Assembly (NCBI GenBank): GCA_023421675.1
Contig: JAEZTC010000013.1
Location: 434,001-498,000 of the forward strand
Length of the DNA: 64,000 bases
Origin: Bacillota bacterium
GTDB lineage: Bacteria; Bacillota; Clostridia; Acetivibrionales; JANLFN01
Direction: 5' to 3'
In this document: piece after piece, positions 42,920 to 52,035 of the stretch
Layout of the letters: each line of letters starts with the position of its first letter
Position numbering within the stretch: the first letter of the stretch is position 1
The notes under the pieces: model-generated
What the model was told of the DNA's origin: nothing
Databases searched by the model: none
Seen by the model: only the letters and a program-made list of their open reading frames with translations
Position numbers and translations under genes: made by a program

Positions 42920-43888
42920 TTGAACAGTGATATCAATCTTCTGAAAAAAAGAACCATGGGTATTAAAAAAATCAAGCATGCAGTAAGGCTGTTTTCTGCT
43001 TCAGTACTGCTTTTGCTTTTAATATATTTCGTTTTGTTTAACGCAGTTAAAATTAAAGAAAGCTTTACTCTGGAGACATATCCCGTCCGCACCAGCTCTG
43101 CTGTTAACAGCAAGTCACAGAATGAACCGATTAATGTGCATAAAGAGAAATTAAGTTTTATTGTGAACCAATTAAATGAATACCTTAAAACACTAAAGGG
43201 TAATTACGGGATTTATTATTATAATTTAATTACCGGAGATAGCTTTGGTATTAATGATACGGCTGCATTTCCGGCTGCAAGTACAGTAAAGCTGCCGCTG
43301 AACTTATATTTGTATAGGAAGATCACCGATGGAACTATAAATCCAGATTCATTGCTTAAGTACGAAAAACAGGACTATGAAGAGGGAACGGGAAAAATAC
43401 AATATAAACAATTAAACAGTCAATTCTCAATAAAAGAACTTTCAAGACTTTCAATCGAGGAGAGCGATAATATAGCGGCAAACATCCTTTTCAGGTATTT
43501 GGGAAAAAACAATGTAAAGAATTTTATGTCTCAATGCGGAGCCAGCATAGTAGAATATGAAAGTAATATTACCTGTGCACGTGATATGGGACTATATATG
43601 AAACTTCTATATAATTTTTGCAAATATAATGCCACTGTAGGAAATGAGCTGCTGTCAGACCTTACAAATACACAATTTAATGACAGAATTCCTGCGGGTA
43701 TTCCCAAGTCAATAACGGTCGCACATAAAATAGGCACACTATCAAACGTTATAAATGATGTTGGTATTATTTTTACAGACAAGCCATATGTTTTATCCGT
43801 ATTATCTAATAACGTAACTGAAAAAGATGCAGTATCAGCAATAAAGACAATTTCAGAAATGGTTTACAACTATAATAATACCTTATAA
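42920..43888 (+). CDS. Class A beta-lactamase-like serine hydrolase, membrane-anchored
   Basis: 322 residues with an N-terminal transmembrane anchor (about residues 26-46) and an extracellular beta-lactamase2 domain. The catalytic Ser-x-x-Lys is in ASTVKLPLNLYLYRK, SDN in EESDNIAANILF, and the KTG equivalent is AHKIGTLSN, so the third motif is HKIG rather than KTG. This could be a penicillin-degrading enzyme, a peptidoglycan endopeptidase or an inactive sensor relative. The TTG start follows AAGAAGAGA. It directly precedes the FHA-RodA-PBP cluster, which favours a wall-related role. Confidence 0.85.
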   Translation: MNSDINLLKKRTMGIKKIKHAVRLFSASVLLLLLIYFVLFNAVKIKESFTLETYPVRTSSAVNSKSQNEPINVHKEKLSFIVNQLNEYLKTLKGNYGIYYYNLITGDSFGINDTAAFPAASTVKLPLNLYLYRKITDGTINPDSLLKYEKQDYEEGTGKIQYKQLNSQFSIKELSRLSIEESDNIAANILFRYLGKNNVKNFMSQCGASIVEYESNITCARDMGLYMKLLYNFCKYNATVGNELLSDLTNTQFNDRIPAGIPKSITVAHKIGTLSNVINDVGIIFTDKPYVLSVLSNNVTEKDAVSAIKTISEMVYNYNNTL

Positions 43889-43907
43889 GTCCAGTGCTCA
43901 TGCATAT

Positions 43908-43937
43908 TTGGACTAAATAACCGAAGAATGCTATAAT
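43908..43937 (+). promoter_or_regulatory. Sigma-A promoter of the FHA-RodA-PBP cluster
   Basis: TTGGAC (43908-43913), an 18-base spacer and a perfect TATAAT (43932-43937), 24 bases before the FHA gene start. Confidence 0.6.
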
Positions 43938-43960
43938 AAAAGTGACTTGGAGGGATATTA

Positions 43961-44449
43961 TTGTTTGAATTGATATCTTCGATACTTAAATATATTTTTG
44001 CCGTCATTATTTATCTTTTTATCTTTGGTGTAATCCGGCTTATATATCTTGACATAAAATCCATGAATACACGTAAAACAATTATTTATGAAAACAGACC
44101 CTACCTTAAACTTATTAACCAGCGTGAAACTCTGGATTTTAAAATAGAAGAGACATATAGTTTAAAAGAGCGTATGTCTGTCGGAAGAAAAAACAGCAAT
44201 GATATTGTTGTGAAAGACCCTTTTATCTCAGGTAAACACGCTGAGTTTGCCATTATTGACGGTGAATATACCTTAAGAGATCTGGGTAGTACCAATGGGA
44301 CATTTTTAAATGGCCATCAATTGGACGACAGCAAGGTATTTTTGCATGACGGAGATAAAATACATATAGGACAGGTTGATTTTCTTTATGTGAGAAACAC
44401 AGAAAACAGTGAAAGTGAAACTGAAGAGAATGAACTTGAATTTAAATAG
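43961..44449 (+). CDS. Membrane-anchored FHA domain protein
   Basis: 162 residues. One N-terminal transmembrane helix (about 8-27) and a linker are followed by an FHA phosphothreonine-binding domain (SVGRKNSNDIVVKDPFISGKHAEFAIIDGEYTLRDLGSTNGTFLNG; all key Arg, Ser, His and Asn residues present). FHA domains read Ser/Thr kinase phosphorylation. Its place just before RodA/FtsW and PBP genes resembles the fhaB-rodA-pbpA order of Actinobacteria and suggests regulation of wall synthesis. The TTG start lies seven bases after GGAGGG. Confidence 0.9.
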   Translation: MFELISSILKYIFAVIIYLFIFGVIRLIYLDIKSMNTRKTIIYENRPYLKLINQRETLDFKIEETYSLKERMSVGRKNSNDIVVKDPFISGKHAEFAIIDGEYTLRDLGSTNGTFLNGHQLDDSKVFLHDGDKIHIGQVDFLYVRNTENSESETEENELEFK

Positions 44450-44473
44450 TCAGCTTGTTAATGAGGTGAATAA

Positions 44474-45751
44474 ATGCTGCGTGTATTTAACTACAGACGA
44501 CCTGTCAATCTGGTTCTCATTGTTAACCTGATTGGCTTCGGGCTATTATGCTATCATAACAGCAGCAAGGCTTTTGATTGGAAAACCCTGCTGGCAGGCC
44601 TTATAATATCCATATTGATTTGTATTACATACCTTATAATTGTCAAAAAAAGTATGGGGGATGAGTATCTTTTCCTTATAGTCGGCATGCTTGCAAGTAT
44701 CGGCTTTATTATGATATTCCGTTTGGATGCCGATACCGGCTTCAAACAGTTTACATGGCTTTTGGCCGGAATAATCCTTTTTATGATGACTTATGTTATT
44801 TTCAGAAGATTAAGAATTTGGAACAATATAATCTATTTTTATATAATAACACCTTTTATACTTTATATAATGACTTTGGCAATAGGCAAAAATGTTGCGG
44901 GAGCGAAGAACTGGATTGCAGTACCGGGCTTCAGGTTCCAGCCGTCTGAGCTGATAAAGATTCTTTTTGTACTTTTCCTTGCATGCTATTACAAGGATTC
45001 GGATAAGGAAATTACACATTACAAGCTTCCTTTTGTAAAATTTGAAATACCAAAAAGAATTCTTCTTATTTTAGTTGTATACGGTAATATAGGCTTCCTG
45101 TTTTTACAAAAGGAATGGGGAACAGCACTTTTATTCCTGCTTGTTTTCCTGGTTTGCCTGTTCATATTTGATAACAATAAAAAGTTTCTGATATATAACT
45201 CAATTGCGTTTGTAGTTTGTGCTGTCATAGGATATCTGCTCTTTTATCATATAAGGGTAAGGGTCGATATTTGGATTGATCCATGGAGTACTATTAACGG
45301 CAAGGGCTACCAGATAGCTCAATCCCTTTTTGCTATAGCAGCTGGTGGCTTCTTTGGAACGGGGATAGGTGTGGGAAGCCCTGATCTTATACCTGCCGTT
45401 AACACTGACTTCATTTTCTCGGCAATATGCGAAGAAATGGGCATTTTCGGCGGGATGGCGGTTATTCTTTTGTTCTTTATCCTTACCTACAGAGGCTTTA
45501 AAATTACTATCAATATGAGAAACAAATTTAATAAGGTCCTTGCACTTGGAATCACCACCTTATTTGGTCTTCAGACCTTTATAATAATCGGCGGTGTTAT
45601 AAAGCTCATTCCGCTTACCGGGATTACACTTCCTTTTGTAAGCTATGGGGGTAGCTCAATCATTGCAAGTTTTATAATGCTGGGTCTTTTGCAGGCTGTC
45701 TCAAGCCCAATGAGTGAACCTAAGGAGGTGGCAAAGTATGAAGGAGCATAA
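44474..45751 (+). CDS. FtsW/RodA/SpoVE family glycosyltransferase
   Basis: A 425-residue SEDS protein with about ten transmembrane helices and the family blocks AGAKNWIAVPGFRFQPSELIKI, WGTALLFLLVF, GKGYQIAQSLFAIAAGGFFGTGIG, PAVNTDFIFSAICEEMG and PLTGITLPFVSYGGSS. SEDS proteins polymerise lipid II into glycan strands and work with a class B PBP, which here is the next gene, overlapping by 14 bases. AATGAGGTGAATAA precedes the ATG. Elongation, division or sporulation specificity cannot be decided from sequence alone. Confidence 0.94.
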   Translation: MLRVFNYRRPVNLVLIVNLIGFGLLCYHNSSKAFDWKTLLAGLIISILICITYLIIVKKSMGDEYLFLIVGMLASIGFIMIFRLDADTGFKQFTWLLAGIILFMMTYVIFRRLRIWNNIIYFYIITPFILYIMTLAIGKNVAGAKNWIAVPGFRFQPSELIKILFVLFLACYYKDSDKEITHYKLPFVKFEIPKRILLILVVYGNIGFLFLQKEWGTALLFLLVFLVCLFIFDNNKKFLIYNSIAFVVCAVIGYLLFYHIRVRVDIWIDPWSTINGKGYQIAQSLFAIAAGGFFGTGIGVGSPDLIPAVNTDFIFSAICEEMGIFGGMAVILLFFILTYRGFKITINMRNKFNKVLALGITTLFGLQTFIIIGGVIKLIPLTGITLPFVSYGGSSIIASFIMLGLLQAVSSPMSEPKEVAKYEGA

Positions 45752-47159
45752 AAGGATAGTACTTGTTTTCAAGGTTATGTGCGTGCTTTTCCTGCTGCTT
45801 GCCGGCTATCTTTCGTACTTTCAGTTTTTTGTGGGGGATAAAATAGTATCAAACCCTTACAATAACAGAAACCAGCAGCTTGAAAACGATACCCTGAGGG
45901 GAAGTATATTTGACAGGAAGGGAATAGTCCTTGCAAAGAGTACTAAAACAGGTGATAAACAGGAGAGAATATATCCTTATGGTCATTTGTACAGTCATGT
46001 TATTGGATATAACTCAAAAATTTACGGCAAATCCATGTTAGAAAAACAGTATGATGATTACCTGCTTAATAGAAATATTGCCAATCCGCTAATAACTATT
46101 AAGAATGCTTTCAACAATAAGGAAAAGTCAGGCAGTGATGTTTACCTGACGATAGATCATAAGATTCAAGCTTTGGCGGATAGCCTTATAGGGAACCGTA
46201 ACGGTGCAGTAGTTGCAATTGATCCTAAAACAGGAGAAATTATTGCAATGGTGAGTAAACCTGATTTCGATCCGGGGAATAAATCACTTGAAGCCAATTG
46301 GCAGAGTCTTGTTGAATCAGAGGATCATAAATTCCTGCCAAGGGCAACTCAGGGCCTTTATAATCCGGGATCTACGTATAAGGTAGTTATGAGTTCAATG
46401 GCTGTAGAAAATGGTTTGGATACTACTGTAATTGATGATAAGGGCAGTATTACAATAGACGGCAAGCCCTTTAAAAATCAGAATGGAATTGCCCATGGCA
46501 AGATTGATATAAACAAGGCACTTGCGGTATCAAGCAATGTATACTTTTCTCAGATTGCTGTAAATCTTGGTGAAGACGTGCTTAAGGATGCTGCATCCAG
46601 GTTCTATGTGGGCAGGAATATCCCTTTTGATATACCTTTGAATAAAAGTCAGTTTGCGTATAAGGATATGAGCAAAGCTGATATGGCTGCTTCCGGCATT
46701 GGCCAGGGTAAAGTGCTTGTAACGCCGCTTAATATGGCTATGATTACTTCGGCAATAGCTAACAATGGTATTATGATGCGGCCTATGCTTGTCAAACGTA
46801 TTGAAACTAAGGATGGAATAGATGTTAAGAACTATAAGACATCCGAACTTAACCGTGTTATAGATTTTACGACTGCAAACAAAGTAAAACAAATGATGAG
46901 GTCTGTTGTCGAAAGCGGAACAGGTACGAATGCAGCTATCAAAGGAATACATGTGGCAGGCAAAACAGGTACTGCAGAGAATGAGCTTACAACCCATAAT
47001 GAGAAAAAGACACATTCATGGTTTATTGGCTTTGCACCTGTGGAGGAACCTAAAATTGCTGTAGCTGTTATTCTTGAATACAATGGTTCTTCGGGAGGGG
47101 GCGCAGCCGCTCCCATAGCTCAAAGAATTATGTCCGAGTATATATTTAATAACAAGTGA
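45738..47159 (+). CDS. Class B penicillin-binding protein (PbpA/FtsI-like)
   Basis: About 473 residues from the ATG at 45738 (GGAGG nine bases upstream). One N-terminal membrane anchor, a PBP dimerisation domain with the block LRGSIFDRKGIVLAK, then the transpeptidase with NPGSTYKVV (SxxK), AVSSNVYFSQ (SxN) and AGKTGTAEN (KTG). It cross-links the glycan made by its SEDS partner. The short dimer domain resembles actinobacterial PbpA rather than the large PBP2. It is the last gene of the FHA-RodA-PBP operon. Confidence 0.94.
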   Translation: MKEHKRIVLVFKVMCVLFLLLAGYLSYFQFFVGDKIVSNPYNNRNQQLENDTLRGSIFDRKGIVLAKSTKTGDKQERIYPYGHLYSHVIGYNSKIYGKSMLEKQYDDYLLNRNIANPLITIKNAFNNKEKSGSDVYLTIDHKIQALADSLIGNRNGAVVAIDPKTGEIIAMVSKPDFDPGNKSLEANWQSLVESEDHKFLPRATQGLYNPGSTYKVVMSSMAVENGLDTTVIDDKGSITIDGKPFKNQNGIAHGKIDINKALAVSSNVYFSQIAVNLGEDVLKDAASRFYVGRNIPFDIPLNKSQFAYKDMSKADMAASGIGQGKVLVTPLNMAMITSAIANNGIMMRPMLVKRIETKDGIDVKNYKTSELNRVIDFTTANKVKQMMRSVVESGTGTNAAIKGIHVAGKTGTAENELTTHNEKKTHSWFIGFAPVEEPKIAVAVILEYNGSSGGGAAAPIAQRIMSEYIFNNK

Positions 47160-47197
47160 TCTTCGTGTATTTTGCCAAGTATTTAAAAATCCTTAAT

Positions 47198-47261
47198 GGG
47201 CGGATGCCACTTTGGTTTTAAGTCGGTGGCATACCCCGGCCTCATTGAAACACGCTGAGGC
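47198..47261 (+). ncRNA. Unassigned double-hairpin element
   Basis: ATGCCAC (47204-47210) pairs with GTGGCAT (47226-47232), flanked by GGG and CCCC that can extend the stem. GCCTCA (47239-47244) pairs with TGAGGC (47256-47261). Both loops are 11-15 bases. There is no T tract directly after either stem, so this is not a plain terminator. It stands out as GC-rich in an AT-rich gap between the PBP gene and an FAD oxidoreductase. No riboswitch class I know matches. Confidence 0.4.
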
Positions 47262-47331
47262 GAAATAATTTTTCTACAACCGAAAAAATTTCTACTGATG
47301 CGTTATAATATATGAGGGGGGAAATGAAGGG

Positions 47332-48711
47332 ATGTATATGATGGATTATGATGTAATAATTGTAGGTGCAGGTGCCAGCGGTATTTTCACTGCTTATGAA
47401 CTTACAAGGCTCAATAGAAATATAAAAATTCTTATAATTGAAAAGGGACATTCGCTTGATAAACGTAAATGCCCGATAAACGGTAAAAACATAATGTCAT
47501 GTCAGGACTGTAAAACATGTAACATTGTTAATGGGTTTGGCGGAAGCGGCAGTATGTCTGATGGTAAATATAACATAACAAATAATTTCGGCGGTGAGCT
47601 TTTTAAATATGTTGGATATGATGAAGCAATAGAGCTAATGCACTACGTAGATGAAGTCAATCTCAAGATGGGCGGCCAAGGAGCAAAGCTGTACTCTACG
47701 GCTAATTCCAGACTCAGGACTGAAGCGCTGAAGAATGACCTCCATCTCCTTGATGCCGAAGTAAGGCATTTCGGAACTGACAGAAACCTTGTTATCCTTT
47801 CCAATATGTACGATTATTTGAAGGATAAGACTGAGATAATGTTTGATACGGCAGTTACAGATATAGAAGGCAAGGATAATACTTTTACAGTGAGTACTGC
47901 AAAAGGTGAATTCGGATGCAAAAAGCTTATACTTGCAACAGGACGTTCGGGATCAAAGTGGATTTCTGTTGTATGTAACAAGCTTGGTATAAAGACCAGA
48001 AGCAACAGGGTGGATATCGGTGTGCGTGTGGAGCTCCCTGCTGAAATATTTGCTCACATTACTGATGATGTATATGAAAGCAAAATTGTTTACAGGACAA
48101 AGAAGTATTCCGATATGGTTAGAACCTTCTGTATGAACCCTTATGGTGAGGTTGTTACAGAGAATACAAATGGAATTATGACTGTTAACGGACACAGCTA
48201 CTCTGACCCCAAATTGAGAACTCAGAATACAAACTTTGCGCTGCTTGTTTCAAATAACTTTACAGAACCTTTCAAGGACAGCAATGAATATGGTGAATCT
48301 ATTGCAAGATTGAGCAATATGCTTGGAGGGGGAGTTCTGGTTCAGAGATTCGGTGATTTGGTGAGGGGTAACAGAACAACTGAACACAGGCTTACACAGA
48401 GCTTTACAAGGCCTACACTTAACGCAACTCCAGGAGACCTAAGCCTTGTAATACCTAAAAGGCAGTTGGACGATATCATTGAAATGATATACGCACTGGA
48501 TAAAATAGCACCAGGAACTGCAAATGAAAGTACGCTGCTGTATGGTGTTGAGGTTAAGTTCTACAATTCAAAGGTTGAGGTGGACAGTAATCTTGAAACC
48601 AAAATAAAAGGCTTATATATTCTGGGAGACGGTTCGGGCGTAACACATTCGCTTTCACAGGCTTCAGCCAGTGGAGTTCATGTTGCAAGACTTATTGGAA
48701 ACTTTAATTAA
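47332..48711 (+). CDS. FAD-dependent dehydrogenase (COG2509 type)
   Basis: 459 residues. N-terminal FAD-binding Rossmann motif VIIVGAGASGIFTAYEL; GFGGSGSMSDGKYN; the NVDIGVRVELP-type block (here NRVDIGVRVELPAEIF); and the C-terminal LYILGDGSGVTHSLSQASASGV that closes the FAD site. A short Cys cluster, CPINGKNIMSCQDCKTC, lies near residue 45. The electron partner and substrate are unknown. GAGGGGGGAAATGAAGGG precedes the first ATG; two more ATG codons follow within nine bases. Confidence 0.85.
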   Translation: MYMMDYDVIIVGAGASGIFTAYELTRLNRNIKILIIEKGHSLDKRKCPINGKNIMSCQDCKTCNIVNGFGGSGSMSDGKYNITNNFGGELFKYVGYDEAIELMHYVDEVNLKMGGQGAKLYSTANSRLRTEALKNDLHLLDAEVRHFGTDRNLVILSNMYDYLKDKTEIMFDTAVTDIEGKDNTFTVSTAKGEFGCKKLILATGRSGSKWISVVCNKLGIKTRSNRVDIGVRVELPAEIFAHITDDVYESKIVYRTKKYSDMVRTFCMNPYGEVVTENTNGIMTVNGHSYSDPKLRTQNTNFALLVSNNFTEPFKDSNEYGESIARLSNMLGGGVLVQRFGDLVRGNRTTEHRLTQSFTRPTLNATPGDLSLVIPKRQLDDIIEMIYALDKIAPGTANESTLLYGVEVKFYNSKVEVDSNLETKIKGLYILGDGSGVTHSLSQASASGVHVARLIGNFN

Positions 48712-48725
48712 TTTTGTTTATAAAC

Positions 48726-48755
48726 AAAAGTGAAGGCTAATAGCCTTCACTTTTT
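48726..48755. terminator. Bidirectional terminator
   Basis: AAAAGTGAAGGCT pairs with AGCCTTCACTTTT around a very short loop, with T runs on both strands. It serves the oxidoreductase and the convergent MFS gene. Confidence 0.88.
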
Positions 48756-48761
48756 CAGTAA

Positions 48762-49961
48762 TCATTTCTTTTTTGAACCAGGTAAAGGTATAATTAAAAG
48801 TGCTATTACAAACAGGATTAAGCCTGTATACAGCATAGTAGGCTGAAATGCAGTTTCGGCAGTTTTCCCGGAAAGCCATGGGAACAGAATCCATGCAACT
48901 GACATGTAGAAATAAAGAAGAGAGGTTGCTGAACCCGAATTATTCGGATAAAGGCTGCAGGCATATGTAATTGTAAATGGTATAATGCAGCCGGTAAGTA
49001 TACCGGTAAGACCTGCGGTAATACAGATTATTATCGGTTCATTTATGATAAAACCTGCTGAAAGTACCAGCCCGCCTGCCAGACAGCCATAAAACATTAT
49101 TGACTTGGTGCTGAGCTTTGCAGATATTACAGAACAAAGAAGCCTGCCGATTATTATTCCAAGCCAGAACATTGATGAAGCAAAGCTTGCAAGTATTGAA
49201 CCTGTTTTAAGACTTTTTTCCATGTAGGTAGGGAGCCAGGATGATATAATTGCCTGATGGCTGGAATAAAATAATATCAGCAAACATAGAATTATCATTC
49301 TTGGACTTGTGAACAGCCTTTTGTAGCTTACAGATTCAGATGCAACGCTTGTTGTTTTTTCTTCAGTATAATTTTTTATTGTTAATATATATGCAATTAT
49401 TATTATCAGACAGATTGCCGCCAGTATTAGAAAGGCAATGTTCCAATGCATGCCTGACTTTATTATAAGGCTTGCAAATAAAGGCCCTATAAAGGCACCT
49501 ACTCCAAAAGTAGCATGCAGGAGGTTAAGAAACAAGCCTCGCCTTTCAGGATGCAGATCGGAAACAAAGGCGCTCAGCATTGCATCAAGGAATTTAGTGC
49601 TTGCTCCTAGTATCAGAAATATTCCAAGGAGTATTGCGTATGAAGGAGATGTTGAACTAAGCAGTAAAGTAATTGTATATACGGCAAACGCGCCGCATAT
49701 GAGCCTGGACTTCCTTGCAAAATCAGCTAGAAAGCTTCCAAGTACAATAGCTGCTATTCCGCCTATATTCTGAAAAGTAACGGCAAGCCCCCCCTGAGAC
49801 ATGTTTATGCCGTATTGATCAAGAAGTACGGGCATGAGCGGGCCAATCATTGTAAAAGATATTCCATAGGCAAGCATAAGAAGATAGAGTAATAAAGTTA
49901 GTATGGCTTTTGGTTTGTTCTCGCCTTTAAATAAAGTGTGCAGCGTATTGTGGTGTGTCAA
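48762..49961 (-). CDS. MFS transporter
   Basis: About 399 residues with twelve hydrophobic segments and MFS loop motifs (GSFLADFARKSRLICG between helices 2 and 3; SDLHPERRGLFLNLLHATFGVGAFIGP). The overall pattern resembles sugar/FucP-like major facilitators, but the substrate is unknown. The ATG at 49970 touches GGAGG directly, so the TTG nine bases downstream (49961), correctly spaced from the same site, is the more probable start. It follows galE by about ten bases on the same strand, so the two form an operon and a sugar-related substrate is plausible. Confidence 0.85.
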   Translation of the reverse strand: MTHHNTLHTLFKGENKPKAILTLLLYLLMLAYGISFTMIGPLMPVLLDQYGINMSQGGLAVTFQNIGGIAAIVLGSFLADFARKSRLICGAFAVYTITLLLSSTSPSYAILLGIFLILGASTKFLDAMLSAFVSDLHPERRGLFLNLLHATFGVGAFIGPLFASLIIKSGMHWNIAFLILAAICLIIIIAYILTIKNYTEEKTTSVASESVSYKRLFTSPRMIILCLLILFYSSHQAIISSWLPTYMEKSLKTGSILASFASSMFWLGIIIGRLLCSVISAKLSTKSIMFYGCLAGGLVLSAGFIINEPIIICITAGLTGILTGCIIPFTITYACSLYPNNSGSATSLLYFYMSVAWILFPWLSGKTAETAFQPTMLYTGLILFVIALLIIPLPGSKKK

Positions 49962-49979
49962 TTGTTCCATCCTCCGAGT

Positions 49980-50969
49980 TTATTTGTGTTTGAAGCCTTG
50001 AGGGTTTTTCCTGTGCCAATTCCAGGCAGTTTCAATTATTCTATTGAGGTCATCATATTCAGGCTTCCAGGAAAGAGTATCCTTGGCCTTTTGAGATGAA
50101 GCTACCAGAATGGCCGGATCTCCCGCCCTTCTTGGTGATACTTGTGCTTTAATATCAATTCCAGTAACCTCTCTTGCAGCCTGCAAAACCTCTTTAACCG
50201 AAAAGCCTTTTCCGTTCCCCAAATTGATTATACTGCTGTCCTTGCTTTCTCTCAACCTTTTTAATGCCAAAATATGTGCTGAAGCAAGATCGATTACATG
50301 TACATAATCCCTTATACATGTCCCGTCAAGGGTACTGTAATCATCACCAAAGATTTCAACCTGTTCACGCTGACCTAGAGCAGCCTGCAATATTATTGGA
50401 ATCAGGTGTGATTCTGGCGTATGATCTTCTCCGATTATTCCGTCAGGGTGTGCTCCTGCCGCATTGAAATACCTTAATGAAGCATATCTGATGCCATATG
50501 CACTATCAGCCCATTTCAAAGCCTTTTCAACAGCTAGTTTTGTCTCTCCGTATGGATTTGTTGGAAGAGTCCTGTTGCCTTCGATTATTGGTGTGCTTTC
50601 AGGTTCTCCGTAAACTGCAGCTGAAGACGAAAACACTATTTTATCTATTGAATATTCCTTCATTATATTAAGGAGTTTTAGTGTTGAAACTACATTGTTA
50701 TTATAATATTTTAACGGATTAGTTACACTTTCACCTACGAGAGAATATGCTGCGAAATGAATCACAGCTTCAATATCTTCCTTCATAAAAACATCATTCA
50801 GAAAATCATCATCCATTAAATCGCCTATGTAAAGCCTTCCACCTATAATGGCACTTTTATGTCCCTTTTCCAAATTATCGATTATTACAACATCCTCACC
50901 GTTTTTAATAAGTTCAGAGACTGTATGACTTCCGATATATCCGGCTCCGCCTGTTACAAGAATAGCCAT
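49980..50969 (-). CDS. galE: UDP-glucose 4-epimerase
   Basis: A 329-residue short-chain dehydrogenase/epimerase. N-terminal NAD motif VTGGAGYIGSHTVSEL, catalytic SSSAAVYGEP with Ser and NPYGETKLAVE with the Tyr-x3-Lys pair, and the GalE blocks YFNAAGAHPDG and DGTCIRDYVHV. It interconverts UDP-glucose and UDP-galactose for galactose use or wall polysaccharide. AAGGAGGTATCATAC precedes the ATG. No galK or galT is in the window, so a precursor-supply role is likely. Confidence 0.95.
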   Translation of the reverse strand: MAILVTGGAGYIGSHTVSELIKNGEDVVIIDNLEKGHKSAIIGGRLYIGDLMDDDFLNDVFMKEDIEAVIHFAAYSLVGESVTNPLKYYNNNVVSTLKLLNIMKEYSIDKIVFSSSAAVYGEPESTPIIEGNRTLPTNPYGETKLAVEKALKWADSAYGIRYASLRYFNAAGAHPDGIIGEDHTPESHLIPIILQAALGQREQVEIFGDDYSTLDGTCIRDYVHVIDLASAHILALKRLRESKDSSIINLGNGKGFSVKEVLQAAREVTGIDIKAQVSPRRAGDPAILVASSQKAKDTLSWKPEYDDLNRIIETAWNWHRKNPQGFKHK

Positions 50970-51192
50970 GTATGATACCTCCTTAGTACTATAGGAATAA
51001 TGTTATATTTTTTATAATTTAAAGTAAAGGCTATTATTGCGTTTAAAAGTAAATTAAGTTTTAATAAACTGTAAACAATAGCCACCAACAAGTGTAATAG
51101 TCTTTAATGGGTTAATTTAAAGAGTTGTGTTGTTGTATAATTATTCTATATGTGCTACAATTCTTTTGAATTTCTGAATGAAGGTGATTGAA

Positions 51193-51987
51193 GTGGAAAG
51201 TTATAAAATTATAGACATACATGCACATATTTTTCCCGATAAAATCGTAGATAAGGCAGTTAAGGCAATAGGGAATTATTACGGTATTGAAATGTTTGGT
51301 AAGGGAAACTGCCAGGGACTTGTTGAAAGTGGCAAAAATATTAATGTATATAAATACGTAGTTCATTCAACAGCGACAAAAGTTGAACAGGTAAAATCAA
51401 TAAATGACTTTATAATAGAGTCGGTTGCAGAAAATGATAGTTTTATTGGATTTGGAACGCTTCATCCAGGACTTGAAAATGTTGATGAGGAAATTGACAG
51501 AATAATGTCGCTTGGACTTAAAGGTATCAAGCTGCATCCCGAATTTCAGGGTTTTAATATTGACGATGAGGATATGCTTCCAATTTATAAAGCAGCACAG
51601 GGCAAACTTCCTATACTTATACATACAGGAGATGAAGTTCAGCAGTCTTCAAGCCCGGAAAAGCTTTCCAAAATAATGGACATGTTCCCGGATGTTGTAT
51701 TTATTGCAGCCCACTTCGGCGGTTACAGTATGTGGGATGAATCTGCAAAGTATCTGATGGGAAAGAATGTATACTTTGATACCTCTAGCTCCCTTTTTAA
51801 GCTTGAACCGAAAAGGGCAACAGATATGATAAGACAGCATGGAATTAAAAAAATGCTTTTTGGTACTGATTACCCAATGTGGGATCACAAGGAAGAGCTT
51901 GAAAGGTTCATGAAGCTTGATTTAACAGAAGAAGAAAGGCAGCAGATACTCTGGAAGAATTCCAGTCGTTTGCTTAATATAAAATAG
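51193..51987 (+). CDS. Amidohydrolase-2 family TIM-barrel metal-dependent hydrolase
   Basis: About 264 residues from the GTG at 51193 (AAGGTGATT upstream). The metal motif IIDIHAHIFPDKI, GLKGIKLHPEFQGF, LPILIHTGDE, VVFIAAHFGGYSMWDE and LFGTDYPMWDHKEEL mark an amidohydrolase/ACMSD-like enzyme that hydrolyses or decarboxylates a small molecule. The substrate is unknown and the neighbours (galE, acyl-CoA synthetase) face the other way. An ATG 15 bases upstream would overlap the ribosome site. Confidence 0.87.
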   Translation: MESYKIIDIHAHIFPDKIVDKAVKAIGNYYGIEMFGKGNCQGLVESGKNINVYKYVVHSTATKVEQVKSINDFIIESVAENDSFIGFGTLHPGLENVDEEIDRIMSLGLKGIKLHPEFQGFNIDDEDMLPIYKAAQGKLPILIHTGDEVQQSSSPEKLSKIMDMFPDVVFIAAHFGGYSMWDESAKYLMGKNVYFDTSSSLFKLEPKRATDMIRQHGIKKMLFGTDYPMWDHKEELERFMKLDLTEEERQQILWKNSSRLLNIK

Positions 51988-52003
51988 AAATTACGCAAAA
52001 CAG

Positions 52004-52032
52004 AGCCTGACCTTTCGGTCAGGCTTTATTTT
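52004..52032. terminator. Bidirectional terminator
   Basis: AGCCTGACC pairs with GGTCAGGCT around CTTTC-type loop bases, with A/T runs outside. It sits between the amidohydrolase and the convergent acyl-CoA synthetase gene. Confidence 0.88.
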
Positions 52033-52035
52033 ATA

